From NCBI RefSeq assembly GCF_002795265.1, contig NZ_CP024870.1, forward strand, positions 1,302,001 through 1,366,000: 64,000 nt of DNA. Direction: 5' to 3'. Position numbers and translations under genes: made by a program. Under the pieces are notes generated by a model, which saw only the letters and a program-made list of their open reading frames with translations, ran no database searches and was not told the origin of the DNA. Shown here piece after piece: positions 52,788 through 63,866 of the stretch. This DNA comes from Spiroplasma clarkii. GTDB taxonomy: Bacteria > Bacillota_I > Bacilli_A > Mycoplasmatales > Mycoplasmataceae. The stretch's first letter is position 1; each line of letters starts with the position of its first letter.

Positions 52788-53537
52788 TTAAACTGGTGTC
52801 TCTTGTTGAGCTTTAAATTTTAATCAATTAGCAGTTTGTTTAACCTTTACAATTAAATAAACTCCACCAAAAATTGGTATCAGAAAAATTAACACAGTAA
52901 AAAGTACATTAAATTTAACTTCTGTCATTAAAGTTAACTCTTTAAATTTTTGCAAAAAAACTACCAATCCCACAGTGAATGGAATATAAAAGATTAAAAA
53001 TAAAATAACATAGCCAACAATATTTACAACTACTAAACTTGATTGAATAACTATTGCCAAAATTGTTAAACCTAAAAGAATCAATCATAATTGATTAAGA
53101 ATTACAAAATCTAAAGCTTTGGTATGATAATGTGATAAAAAATATCAAGGTTTTTGTTTTGCATTATTTTTATCAAGGTTTTTTACAATTTTGCGATTCA
53201 ACATATATGAAGGTATAAAAATAATTGATGAATTTATAAGTACTGATGCTTCAATTCATTTCATGATGTCTTCATAATACATCTTCTCATATCTTTTACG
53301 ACTAATATTTATTGTTAAAATAGTAGTTACAACAATTGAATAAATAAATATCACACTAATTAATGGTAAAACCCTAAGTATTAAATTCATTATTTCTTCA
53401 ATTGGTACTTGACGATCAATCATTAGTTGGACAATCATTGGTGGACCATATGCAATAATAATATAAGCAATTACAATTATGATAATATTATAAGTAATTG
53501 CAATTTTTTCGATTTTTGTTTTTGGTATTTTTTTCAT
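52788..53537 (-). CDS. polytopic membrane protein next to decayed secreted-protein gene
   Basis: 249 aa, MKKIPKTKIEKIAITYNIIIIVIAYIII..., about six hydrophobic segments (residues 12-30, 45-65, 95-110, 150-172, 175-200, 215-235) with a central basic loop (NRKIVKNLDKNNAKQKPWYF). Trp from TGA 53256 and 52824. AAGGAG before ATG 53537, overlapping the stop of the upstream decayed gene region; so both belonged to one transcript. Unknown family. Confidence 0.75.
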
Positions 53538-53549
53538 TGTTTTCACTCC

Positions 53550-53997
53550 TTACACAAACTTACCTGACTCTTTCTTTAAATAATTTAATTTTATCAATAC
53601 TCAATATGTTTTGGTTCAAAAATCTTTTGTTGATTTAGTTTGTTTGCTCCTACTGAAATTTACTAAATTTGTAGATTTATTTGTATTCATAAATGAATCA
53701 TTTGGTATTAGCTTTGTTACATCTAACAAAATAAAACCTTGATTAACAGCTTCTATTATTGAGTTGGAAAATTCATTTGTTGCAAAAATATCAACCAGCT
53801 CATTGGATACATTGTTTTTGCTTACATTTCACTAAAGGCATCATCAAGTTTTTTTGAAATATCTGAAATATCACTTGTCTCTATAACTGTTGGTTGATAA
53901 CTATCTACTTCAGTTTTTAGATTCGATGTAAATAACATTACAGAAAATGTCACTAGTGAAGTAGACGATAAAAATTTAACATTTTTTTAAATAACAT
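53550..53997 (-). pseudogene. secreted/surface protein gene with two frameshifts
   Basis: Starts at ATG 53997 after AGAGGAAAGAC: MLFKKML, then a slip in the A/T run at about 53975; in the next frame a signal-like KFLSSTSLVTFSVMLFTSN and LKTEVDSYQPTVIETSDIS... to EM-stop at about 53835; in the third frame SKNNVSNELVDIFATNEF ... ending LKKESGKFV and TAA at 53550. Three well-formed adjacent frames with continuous low-complexity composition make a twice-broken gene more likely than three genes. Confidence 0.65.
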
Positions 53998-54000
53998 GTC

Positions 54001-54177
54001 TTTCCTCTTTTCTTATTTCATACTATTCATTTCTTACTACACATTAATTATACAAAACTTTTTCTATGGATTCAATAAAACTTATGAATAAATTAATATT
54101 AGTTTGAAACTTTTTGAGTATTTGGTCAAAAATTGATAGGAAGTGGATTAAATATTATAAAAACTTAATCTATATAA
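54001..54177. other. non-coding AT-rich spacer
   Basis: No frame or structure found except promoter-like AT tracts for the decayed gene at 53997. Confidence 0.4.
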
Positions 54178-54211
54178 ATAAAAGTAGAAATCTAATGATT
54201 TCTACTAATAA
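54178..54211 (-). terminator. terminator after PAP2 gene
   Basis: AGTAGAAAT-CATTAG-ATTTCTACT then TTTATTT on the minus strand. Confidence 0.8.
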
Positions 54212-54331
54212 AAACAGATTCTAAAACTTAAAATTAACTATTTTACTAAAGTTTCTAATGGCTATAAAAGTTTTAGACTATAAACTTGATTATTAAAGAT
54301 TAATTTTCACCAAGATTCAAATAATACTAAT

Positions 54332-55750
54332 TTAGCCATTTTTGTCTTTTTTAGTTTGAGTTACTAATTTAGTTTTACTAGCGGTTGTTATCTTTCTTTG
54401 CATTTTATCAACACAATAAATTTTTTTTAACTTACTTATTTTTAAAACATTAGATTCAAAGTTCTTAATTTTTGCTAATTTAACATAATTTGCATTAAAG
54501 TAAACCGCAAATCAAGCATCTTTGCCATTTTTGCAAGTAATCAAAAATCCTTGATTAAATTTATGATTAACTTGGTAATTGATTTTGTAATTAATTTTTA
54601 AGACAAGTTTTTCAACCGAATAAACTGTTAGTTTTCAAACCACAATTGCATATAAACTAGAAAATAATACATCACTTGCTCAATGGAAGCGTGAGTAAAC
54701 CATAGTAAACATCATATTAATTCAAAAAACCATTAAAACAAAAAATATTGTTAAAAAAGTTGCTTTTCTCATAGTCTTTTCATTGTTTCCTCAAAGTAAT
54801 GAAAACATTGAAACTAAGATTGCCGTTTCAATTGTGTGTCCAGATGGAAAATCCATATTTCAATACTGATCTTGATTAGGGTCATGATATGGTGTTGCTG
54901 CAAACCAATACTTTAAATTTGCACCAAGGTTATTGGGAATATACCAAGGGGTATATTTAGGAATGTTATCTAATTTTGGTCATTGTCATGCACTAGGATT
55001 TGTTGATTCATGTCAACCCATTTCAAGCATTTGTGCATGCATTCGGTCATACTCAACAGAAAAGTAAAATGGCCTACCAAAAAAATGTTTGGCAAATCAA
55101 ATCATTACATAACAATAGAAAAAAAACATAAATACCTTTAAGGCTTGAAATCAATGGTTTGAAGTTAACAGTAATTTTTTATTTCTGAAAGACTTTCTAA
55201 ACCAATAAATAGTTAAACTAACTAGAGCAATTTCAATTAAAAGTGCTAGACAATGAAAACTAAACCTTCAGCACATTGACATCATACTTTTTGCATCATA
55301 ACCCTTTCCCCAACCCATATCTAAGTTTCAAATTGTAGTTAATCATCAAACGTATAAAATACCTCGAATAATTATATAAAGTGCATAAACTCCACCAAGA
55401 TAATATTGAGCATTGTGCTTCATGTATTTGTTAAATTTATTATTTCCAAATACACCATGCTTTAGACGAATGTAATAACTTTCCACTCAAATTGCCAAGC
55501 AAATAAATAAGATTCAAATTGCAAAGTGAGTTCCTAGTACCTCCATCAATGCTTGTCAAGCTCTAAAAAACTCAATATACATCAATGGATCCAATCAATC
55601 ACTGATTAATAAATCGATATCATTAAATGAAGTTAAAATAAAACCTATTGCACAAATCACAAACATTATTGTCATTCAAATATTGACAAATTTTTTAATA
55701 CTTTCTTTTTTAAAGTAGATATTTTGCTTTTTACTTTGTTTTAAAGTCAT
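54332..55750 (-). CDS. PAP2-family membrane phosphatase, Trp-rich
   Basis: 472 aa; the frame was checked line by line and holds about twenty TGA, so it is invisible with the standard code. TM helices at about residues 22-42, 70-95, 125-150, 190-215, 230-250 and several between 340 and 400. Catalytic motifs of the phosphatidic-acid-phosphatase fold: KHFFGRPFYF (K-x6-RP), DFPSGHTIE (PSGH) and YSRFHWASDV (SR-x5-H-x3-D). Likely a lipid phosphatase or undecaprenyl-independent lipid enzyme of the plasma membrane; substrate unknown. The last 100 residues are a soluble basic tail. Ribosome site weak (GGA). Confidence 0.85.
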
Positions 55751-55853
55751 TTTTAAAAATCCGTTTTAACTGCTTGCTCATTGTTTGTTGATTTGTAAAT
55801 TTAATAAATATAATTTTTGAAATCATAATATTTTTCCCTTCTAAGTTAATTAA

Positions 55854-56177
55854 TTATTGATGAACTTTTGGAGGGTTTGACATTATTCTGGTGATTTGCA
55901 AAGTTTTGATTTCTCTTATTTTTGCAATTCCTTTGATATCTGCATTCATTTTATAGTAATTTTTAAATGGCTTACTAGTACAAATTATTGTCATAATAAC
56001 ATTAGGTTTTTTTAAAATTCTTTTCAAAAAGTATCTTGAAAACATTTGTCTAAGTCTTTTTTTAGTAATGACAAAATTAAATTTAAAACTAGTAGAATAG
56101 TGTTTGACTTGTAGATGATGGGGTAGTCAAATTAAAACTAACATCATCTGACATAATTTTGAAATAAATTTACTCAT
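55854..56177 (-). CDS. small basic protein, unknown
   Basis: 107 aa: MSKFISKLCQMMLVLIWLPHHLQVKHY, perhaps one TM or re-entrant helix, then Lys/Arg/Ile-rich sequence (KKRLRQMFSRYFLKRILKKPNVIMTIICTS...). GAGGAAAAAA before ATG. No stop-terminator pair found; the next gene starts 100 bp downstream. Unknown. Confidence 0.6.
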
Positions 56178-56285
56178 TTTTTTCCTCAGTACTATTAATT
56201 ATCATTATTCGCACTTATTATACTCTCAAAATACGTAAGTGCTTTAAAATTATTAAAAATTATGACCTAAGTCATAATTTAATTT

Positions 56286-57992
56286 TTAATTTTGCAATTT
56301 ATAATTAAATTTCTTATAACTAACCATTATTGTTCATGTGATTATGACAACTTGCAATAAATATACCATTACTAAAACTCAAATCAGATTACTTTTAGGT
56401 TTGAGAGCATCATTAGTAAAAAATGAATTTTGCAAATCAAAATTTAAAAATTCATTTTGGTAATCACCATTTTGAAAGGCATCAATCTCTTTTTGGATAC
56501 TACTCAAATCAAAACTTTCTAACACTGGTGAATTATATAAAAACTGAGTACTAATTGCCTCACTAACAAAATTATTTTCTAAAAGTGGTTGTGCTCTTAG
56601 TTTTGATCAACCAAAAGGATTTAAAAAACCAAGTAATAATCCAATATTGTTATGATGTTGATAATCTTTATAGTTGATTGGATACAAACCATATGGGTAG
56701 ATTGGCAGACTTGGTTCCTTGTAAACTTCAATCTCAGCATTGGTTAGGGGATTTTGCATTGCATAAACTCAAATATTTGTTAATAAATTACTATAAATTC
56801 TAAACTGACTATAGTTTTCATAAAAATCATCTGCAACTTGTTGACTTGAACATTCTGGTCTAAAAAAATAATCTAAGTAATAAAAACTCTCTTTTAAACT
56901 GTCTAAATATAAAAAGAGTGAACCAAATTTATTGTAAAAGGCTTGGTCTTTTACAATCAAAGTTTTTAATCAGTTGGCTGATGGTAAAACCAATTCTTTG
57001 GTTTCTTCTGCATTAAATCAGTGGTTATAATCTGGTGTTTTTTCACTGGCAGTCAGCACTAGTTCTTTAAAAGCATCCAATACATCAAATAATGGTCTGT
57101 GGAGTTCTTGTAGGATGTATTCTTGTGCAGCATTTTGCTTAAAAACATCACCACACATAAATACTTCATAAATTTGAGGTGCTGTTTTATATGAATCATA
57201 AAAACTTGCCTTATCAGCAATAGTATAAGGTTTAACTTTGGTTGCAAAATCAGTTGGTGTAAATAATTGTGTGTCAGCTAAACTTGTTGCAAACTTATGG
57301 TAAAAGTCATAACCAAAATTTAGTTTTAAATTTGTGGTTGCAATAATTTTGTTATTTTCATTTCTATTTTTAATATTGATACTTGGTTCAATAAATACCA
57401 TTAAATTAAAAATTATTGTAAGAATTGTTCCAAACAAGGCTGTCATTTTAGTTCCAAAAAATACTACTAAAAATAAGATAGGGCAAGTCAAAGTTGGTCA
57501 AGTTATTAACCAAATTAACAAATGTTTTGTAACTCAATTAAAATAAACTAGTTGCATTCACCCTGCTGAGGCAAGTCAAATTAAACTAAGTAAAGAACTT
57601 ACTAGTAAGAAGATTCATCCAATAATTCAAATTAGCAATAGTCTCACCCAAAATATTGCTTTCACACTAAACCCATATCTTAACTCAAGTTGCATTAAAT
57701 TTTCAGCGTTGGTTTTGCTAAATAATTTTGAACATATTCAAAAACTTCAAGCAAATAACAAAATTGAATTGACAACATAATAAAGTATGTAGATTTGTGA
57801 TTCTGTAACTCGAGGGATTTTACTTAAACTATTTGAAATAGCTCAATAAAAGTAAAAATTAGCTGCCAAACAAATTAACTGAATTACTCAAAACCTTCAA
57901 TCACGACTAAGTTTTTTAAAGTTTAGTAGCATTAACTTTAAAAAGTTAAAACATTGGCTTTTAGAAACTAATAAGCTTTTCTGAATTTTCAT
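56286..57992 (-). CDS. ABC transporter permease (second of pair)
   Basis: 568 aa. TM helices near residues 35-55, 70-95, 110-130, 160-195 at the N-terminus, a 320-residue extracytoplasmic domain with LFTPTDFATKVKPY, and a final TM (IWVLVMVYLLQVVIITWTIMV) ending KLQN. The architecture (helices - large outer domain - helix) is like ABC-2/gliding-type permeases. ATG 57992 has AGGGGG 6 nt upstream and overlaps the upstream permease by 25 nt. Paralogue of that permease in layout (both start with LLNF/LNFK basic helices). Substrate unknown. Confidence 0.75.
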
Positions 57993-59707
57993 CAACATCC
58001 CCCTAGCATTATAAGACCATAAGCAATTATTTGTACATAAACTATTATTAAAGCAGTATTTCTTCAGTTCACCTCTTTTAATTTAGCATCTTTAAGATAT
58101 GATTCTTGATAAATTTTATCTGGATAATTATCTTTGTCATAAATCTTTTCAAATCCTGTATAATCTCAGGCTTTTGAAGTAAATGTATATGGGTCTGCAA
58201 ATACTGGCAAGTAAATATTTGTTCAACTACTTGTTGAATTAAGTAATGATCAAAAAGTAGAAACATTAAAAACTGTTGCTAATTTCATTGAATTAAGTTT
58301 TTTAGTTAATTCAACTTCATCAATGAAAGTTATCTCGTCAAAACTTGTTGCCTCAATATTATTTAAAATAATTCCATTTTCCATACAATTTTTTCAATTA
58401 GACATGAAAGTTTGGGCCAGAACCATAAATTCAGGTACTTGCTTGTAAAAGTCATCAATTTTAGTTTGTAAAAATGTTGGGTTTACTTCAAATAAATTCA
58501 TAAGTCTTGTACTAATACCTCCATCCTCTAAGACATAAGTATTATTGGCATTAACTCAGTTTGCATCAAAGATAAAGTTTAATTTAATATTTTGAGTTAA
58601 GACTTCAAACAGCTTTTGGTATTTACTTCAAAAACTAGTTTTGGTTTGCAAGTGATTTAAAATTGGTTGTAAATCCATGATTTCAACTTTTTTTAATTGT
58701 GTTGATGAAAATGGTGTATTTTCAAAAGTAAATTTACTCTGATAATCTGTTAAATTTAAATGCAATTCTTCAAAAAAAGCAAACAACTCTGGATTTAAGG
58801 TTTCTAAAATTGGTTTTTCTAATGTAGTTTCTTCATAGATCATAGTTAAGTTTAACACTTGACCAGCTTTGTAAAAATGCAAAAACTGTTCTTTTGATTT
58901 TAACAAAAAGGAATTATAAGCTTCATTTATTGATTGAAACTGATAACTTGACTCTTCTCCAAGTAAATATTTTTGACTTGTTTTAATAAAGTTTTCAGCA
59001 TTAAAAATTTCATCAAGACCACTTGCATTAGCTGCTTGGTAAAATTCATTACCTTTTTCTATTTGATGTAAACTATAACTTATGTTTCCATCTTTGAATT
59101 CACTTCTAACAGCTGTAACATTAACAATAATTAGTAATGCCACACAAAATAATGCTGTGGTTCAAGTTGCAAGAGTAAATTTAAAGAAACTATAGATCAA
59201 TAATCCAAAACTAATTAACACTAAACTAGTTAAGATTATGACAAGGTATGGTAAAGTTGTTTTGGTAAAAACTAACTGGGTTAGTTCGCCTGAATTTATT
59301 AAGGTCAAACCCCCAATGCTGGCTAAAACTAGATTTGTAACAACAATGACACTGACAATATTTAAAAATCTTGGTCAAAACATAACATTTAATGAGTAAC
59401 CCAAGCGACGTTCAATTGCCATTAAGTGTCTAGTGTAACTTGAAAAAAATAGATTTTTAGACATAAAAATGCCAACAAACAACAAGTAAAAGTTATTTGC
59501 AAAAATAATATAAATGAATCAAGCTCTAGTCATTTGGCTTCAAAAGTTGTGGACATTTGCTACTGTTAATGTATTTGTAGTTTGTCAAATTAAATTTAAT
59601 CCCAAAAATACTAATAAAATTATTCATAATTTACTTTTTAAAACTGTAGCTTTAAAGTTTAAACTAAAAATAGTTTTAAAATTAGTTCACGAATTAGTTT
59701 TTTGCAT
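57968..59707 (-). CDS. ABC transporter permease (first of pair)
   Basis: 579 aa; frame verified through numerous TGA. N-terminal basic helix (MQKTNSWTNFKTIFSLNFKATVLKSKLW), TM helices to about residue 195, an outer domain of about 320 residues (FKDGNISYSLHQIEKGNEFYQ...), and a C-terminal TM (ALIIVYVQIIAYGLIMLGGCWW). Start overlaps the ATPase stop by 14 nt with AAGGA before ATG. Same architecture as its neighbour, so probably a heterodimeric exporter with the ATPase at 59694. Confidence 0.75.
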
Positions 59708-60434
59708 AAATATCCTTAATATATTCGGGATTTATTGCATCTTGGTTTTTGTAAAAGCTTTTATAAATGTCTACAAGTTTTTCTTTACCTTTATCAAAAG
59801 CTTGATCATATAAAATTTTCCCATCCTTAATCAAAACTAGATGGTTGATTAAATCTTGCATTTCTTCAGCATCATGACTTGTGATAAAAATACCAACCCC
59901 AATGCTACTTAATTGCTTAATGATTTCTAACATTTCTGCAGTAGCATTAATGTCTAGGTTTGCTGTTGGTTCATCAAAGAAAATTAACTCTGGTTCAGTT
60001 AGTAGGACTGAACCCATAATTGCTCTCTTCTTTTCACCACTTGACAATTGTTTGATAGTCTTTTTATATAATTTTTCAAGCTTTGTTAACTTTATTGATT
60101 TTTCTTCTTTAATCTTGAATTCCTTAGTTGATAAATTAACTAAGGTTGCAATATATTGTCAGTATTCTTGGACTGTTAAATCTAATGGAACTGTGTTTTG
60201 ATCTGGGAAAAAAGCAATTCTTTTTAAGTTTTGTTGCTTAAAAAGATTATCTCCATCAATCAAAATTTGACCCTTATTAAATCTGATTAAATTAAAAATT
60301 GATTTCATTAATATGGTTTTACCACTACCATTCATTCCAACAAGTCCTATAATACAATCTTTTTTAATTTCTAAGTTTTCAATTTCTAATGCAAAATCTT
60401 TATATTTTTTTTGTAAGTCTATAATTTTTAACAT
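59694..60434 (-). CDS. ABC transporter ATP-binding protein
   Basis: 246 aa. Walker A GMNGSGKT at residues 34-41, Q-loop FFPDQN, signature LSSGEKKRAIMG, Walker B LIFFDEPTANLD and switch His TSHDAEE. ABC-2/exporter type (CcmA-like). ATG 60434 has AGGT at a long spacing; ATG 60455 has nothing. Drives the two permeases encoded downstream. Confidence 0.93.
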
Positions 60435-60445
60435 CTTAATAATAC

Positions 60446-60715
60446 CTAACTTCATATGAAATTATGAGTGAATACTAAACCATTACAAAATGTATTAATA
60501 TTCTTGTGAGACAATGTTCATTTAAGAACTTCAAATCACAGTAACCACCCCACAAATTTAGCACTGTAATATTTATAATCATTTAATCACTTTCAATATA
60601 TAGTGTCTTTTCTTAAACTCTCACTATTTGTAATTTACTTCATTGTCCCTGTACATTAACATTTACTAAACTTTTTTCAATTCAAAAGTCTAAATGCTAA
60701 TACTTTCATATTCAT
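60446..60715 (-). pseudogene. nonsense-mutated ORF upstream of ABC genes
   Basis: Strong AAAGGGG before ATG 60715. One frame throughout: MNMKVLAFRLLNWKKFSKC, TAA (60656), six codons, TAA (about 60638), then 60 codons without stop (SESLRKDTIYWKWLND, FVGWLLWFEVLKWT, NGLVFTHNFIWS) to TAG at 60446. Trp-rich, TGA-coded, like the permeases beside it. It looks like a damaged first gene of the ABC operon. Confidence 0.5.
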
Positions 60716-60778
60716 TAATTACCCCTTTCTTTTATATTATATCATTGTTTTTTTTAATTATTTTTGAAAATTTTTGAA

Positions 60779-60815
60779 AAAAAATACCCAAATGTCATAA
60801 TTTAGGTATTTTAAA
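60779..60815 (-). terminator. terminator of mgtA
   Basis: AAAATACCT-AAAT ... ATTT-GGGTATTTT stem followed by TTTTT on the minus strand. Confidence 0.75.
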
Positions 60816-60834
60816 GTAATATTTAATTTTCTCA

Positions 60835-63591
60835 CTATAATCATTCTTTGAATTTTTTGATATATCCCATTTTCACAGTCTGTGCCAATACCATATAGCA
60901 TAAGACAAAACCAACTGCAATTGGAATGAATACATATGGTGGAGTTTCCATACCCACAAATTCACTAATTGGAGTAAATGGAATCAAGATTGCAAATAAA
61001 CAAATCATAATGGTTGAAGCAATAACTTGCCATGATCCATTTGATTGAATAAATGGTATTTTCTCAGTACGATACATTTGCATAACTGCAGTTTGAGTGG
61101 CTAACCCAACACAGAATCATGAAGCATTAAACATTGGTTGGTTGGTTGCTTTCTGGTATCCTGCTGCGTTAAATACCGGTTCTGCAATTTTAAAGCCATA
61201 AACTAATACTAAGAATGTGGAGATATCAAAGATTGAGCTGACTGGACCATTTATGACTGTAAACCAAATAATATTTTTAGTTCTTAAAGGTCTAGGTGAG
61301 TCAGTGAATTTTTTATCAACTTTATCAAAGATAAAGGCAAACATTACTATATCATATAATAAGTTTTGTAGTAGTAAGTGTAGTGGTTTCATTGGTTCAA
61401 CCATTGTAATAAATAAAGCTACAATTACTGAAATTACATTCCCAAAGTTTGAAACTATAGTAACTTTAATGTATTTTAAGATATTTGCTAAACAGTGTCT
61501 TCCCTCATGAACTGCAGTTTCAACAGGCAGCAATGAGTCATCAACTAAAATAATATCTGCTGCATCTTGAGCAATGCTTGATGCTTCAGCAAATGAAATA
61601 GCAACATCTGATTCTCTTAAAACTGGTGCATCATTGATTCCATCCCCCATGAAACCAACAACATGACCTTGTTCTTTTAAAGATTTAATAATCATTGATT
61701 TGTGAATTGGACTTAGTTTTACAAAGACATTAGCTTTTCTAACAACTTTTGCAAGTTGTTCTTCACTCATTTCATCAATATCTTTTCCGGTGTATAAACC
61801 TGAAATTGTGAAATCAACTTTTTTACAAATTGCACGAGTAATAACTTCACTATCTCCTGTTAAAACTTTAGTTTCAATTCCTTTTGCTTTTAAATTTTTA
61901 ATAATTTCTTTTGAAGTAGATTTTGGTTCATCAAAGAAAGCTCCATATCCATAAAATATTAGATCTTCTTCAATATCTTCATGTTCTAACTCGTTGTGGG
62001 CAATCCCCACAACTCTGTAACCATCAATATTTAGTTCTTTTACTTTTTGAATAATTTTTTCTTTGTGTTTATCTGTAATCGGTTCAATGTTTCCATTAAT
62101 TGAAATACGATTACAAATTTCTAAAACTTCTTCAACAGCACCTTTTGTGAAGATTTCTTTTTGTTCATTTTTTGAAAGAATTACTGAAAGGATTTTTCTT
62201 TCAAAATCAAAAGGTACTTCTCATTCTTTTTCATAATCATCAATATCTGCAGGTTCACTAATTTTTGTAGATAACATTACTGCACTGTCAATTGGATTGT
62301 GGAAACCTGATTGGTAGTAACTATTTAAGTATAAGAATTTTTCAACCAGTGGATTTTTTGAATTAGTAAAGTCCAGAACTTTGTCTAATCGAATTTCTCC
62401 ACTTGTAATTGTTCCAGTTTTATCTGTACACAAAATATCAATTGCTCCCATATTCTGAACAGCATTTAGATTTTTTACAATTACATTTTCTTTTTTAATT
62501 TTTGCATAACCTTTTGAAAGGTTTGAAGTAATAATAATCGGTAGCATTTCTGGTGTTAAACCAACAGCAATTGATGCTGTAAACATTAATGCATTAATTC
62601 ATTCTTCATTATTGTTTCATGCTCCAGTTCTTCCAACAAAAATTAAAAGCACAATTGGTGTTACTGCTAACATAAATGAAATTAGTAACAAAGTAATTTT
62701 TTTAACTCCTTTTTCAAAAGAACTTTTTGGTCTTTTTTGAGTTACTCTTTCATTAATTGATGAAAGATAAGTTCTTGAACCAGTAGCTACAATAACTGCT
62801 AAGGCTGAACCTGAAATTACATTAGTTCCCATATAACAAATATCTTGGTATTCTAAGTAATCTGTGTGTTCATTTGTATCACCTTTTTGAACTGGGAATG
62901 ATTCCCCTGTAAGTGAAGTTTGGTTGATATACAAGTTGTTTGATCACACTATTTTTAAATCAGCAGGAACTAAATCACCATTTGATAAGTAAATTAAATC
63001 CCCTGGTACTAGTTCATCTGAATCAATGCTTTCAGCATGTTTTATCAACTTAATTGAGTTAGCATTGTCAATGTCATCAACCTTAAAGTCAACATCTCTG
63101 ATAACTTTTGAAGTTTTCTTGTTATCAAAAGAAATTCTTTTCATAACAAAATGAGAACGAACCTCTTGCACAAACATAATTGTAGTACTAATTACAATCA
63201 TTGTTAAAATAATAATACATCCAACTAAAGTTGGGATTCACTCTTTTGGAGTTGAACTGGCAACTTCTGTACTTCATTGGTAGAAGTTAAAAGCTACAAT
63301 CACCATTAAAATTAAATTAAATGGTGTGAATAATGATTTTAAGAACACTAAAAAGTAGTTAAACTTTTTTTGTGCTAAAGTATTGTCACCATATTTTTCT
63401 CTTTGGATTTCCACTGTTTCTTCATTCAACCCAAAGTTTTTAATATTGAATTTTTCTAAAACTTGCTCTTGCGAAGCATTGGTAAAGTTTTTAAGGTTGT
63501 CTCGAACAGAATTCTTCTTTGGAGTTTTTAGTGTTCTAACCTTATTAGTTTTATTATTGTTGTCATCAATTTTATTTTCTAATTTGTTCAT
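60835..63591 (-). CDS. mgtA: magnesium-transporting P-type ATPase MgtA
   Basis: 918 aa, Trp-TGA at 63274, 62944, 62617, 62221, 61117 and 60841. P3B ATPase: cytosolic N-terminus, TGES (228-231), phosphorylation site CTDKTGT with Asp390, GDGINDAP (649-656), and ten TM helices including the C-terminal six with the Mg2+-type ITMVEPMKPLHLLLQNLLYDI. Imports Mg2+. GGGAGATAAAA before ATG. A leader ORF and alternative hairpins precede it. In the same strand the ABC genes follow after a terminator. Confidence 0.95.
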
Positions 63592-63600
63592 TTTTATCTC

Positions 63601-63667
63601 CCTCTATAAAAGGGTACAGATAAACTAGACATTTAAAAATAAAGAGGCTAATTTACTTGCACCCTTT
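63601..63667 (-). promoter_or_regulatory. alternative hairpins over the mgtA ribosome site
   Basis: In RNA order: A = AAAGGGT (63667-63661), B = CCTCT (63647-63643), A' = ACCCTTT (63615-63609), B' = AGAGG (63605-63601), directly in front of GGAGATAAAAATG. A pairs A' and B pairs B'; B-B' would hide the ribosome site. The order makes the two exclusive (or a pseudoknot). Confidence 0.55.
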
Positions 63668-63720
63668 CTTTCTTTGATTATATTCTGAAATATATGGCAA
63701 CTGACGGAAGGAATACTCAT
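63625..63720 (-). CDS. 31-aa leader peptide of mgtA
   Basis: ATG 63720 with GAGGTGG 6 nt upstream. Peptide starts MSIPSVSCHIFQNIIKERKG and ends SLFLNV, TAG at 63625, 34 nt before mgtA. It overlaps elements A and B of the hairpins, so a ribosome on it would decide their folding. It shares no sequence with MgtL of enterobacteria. Confidence 0.6.
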   Translation of the reverse strand: MSIPSVSCHIFQNIIKERKGASKLASLFLNV

Positions 63721-63838
63721 AAACTACCACCTCTTTTCTAATACCATTTTATTATACATTTTTAATGAAAAATACCAAGGAAAATCAATTTTTTTTGTTT
63801 TTTTTATTATATTTTTTCTAAAATTTTACTTGAAGATT

Positions 63839-63866
63839 AAAAAAAGTATAAAACTTATACTTTTTC
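63839..63866 (-). terminator. terminator of the gene at the right edge
   Basis: AAAAAGTATAA-GTT-TTATACTTTTT; overlaps the TAA at 63855. Confidence 0.75.

Noticed and set aside
63601-63740. M-box (ykoK) magnesium riboswitch before mgtA
   Set aside because: None of the M-box conserved loops could be found and the region is too short; the leader-ORF model fits better.
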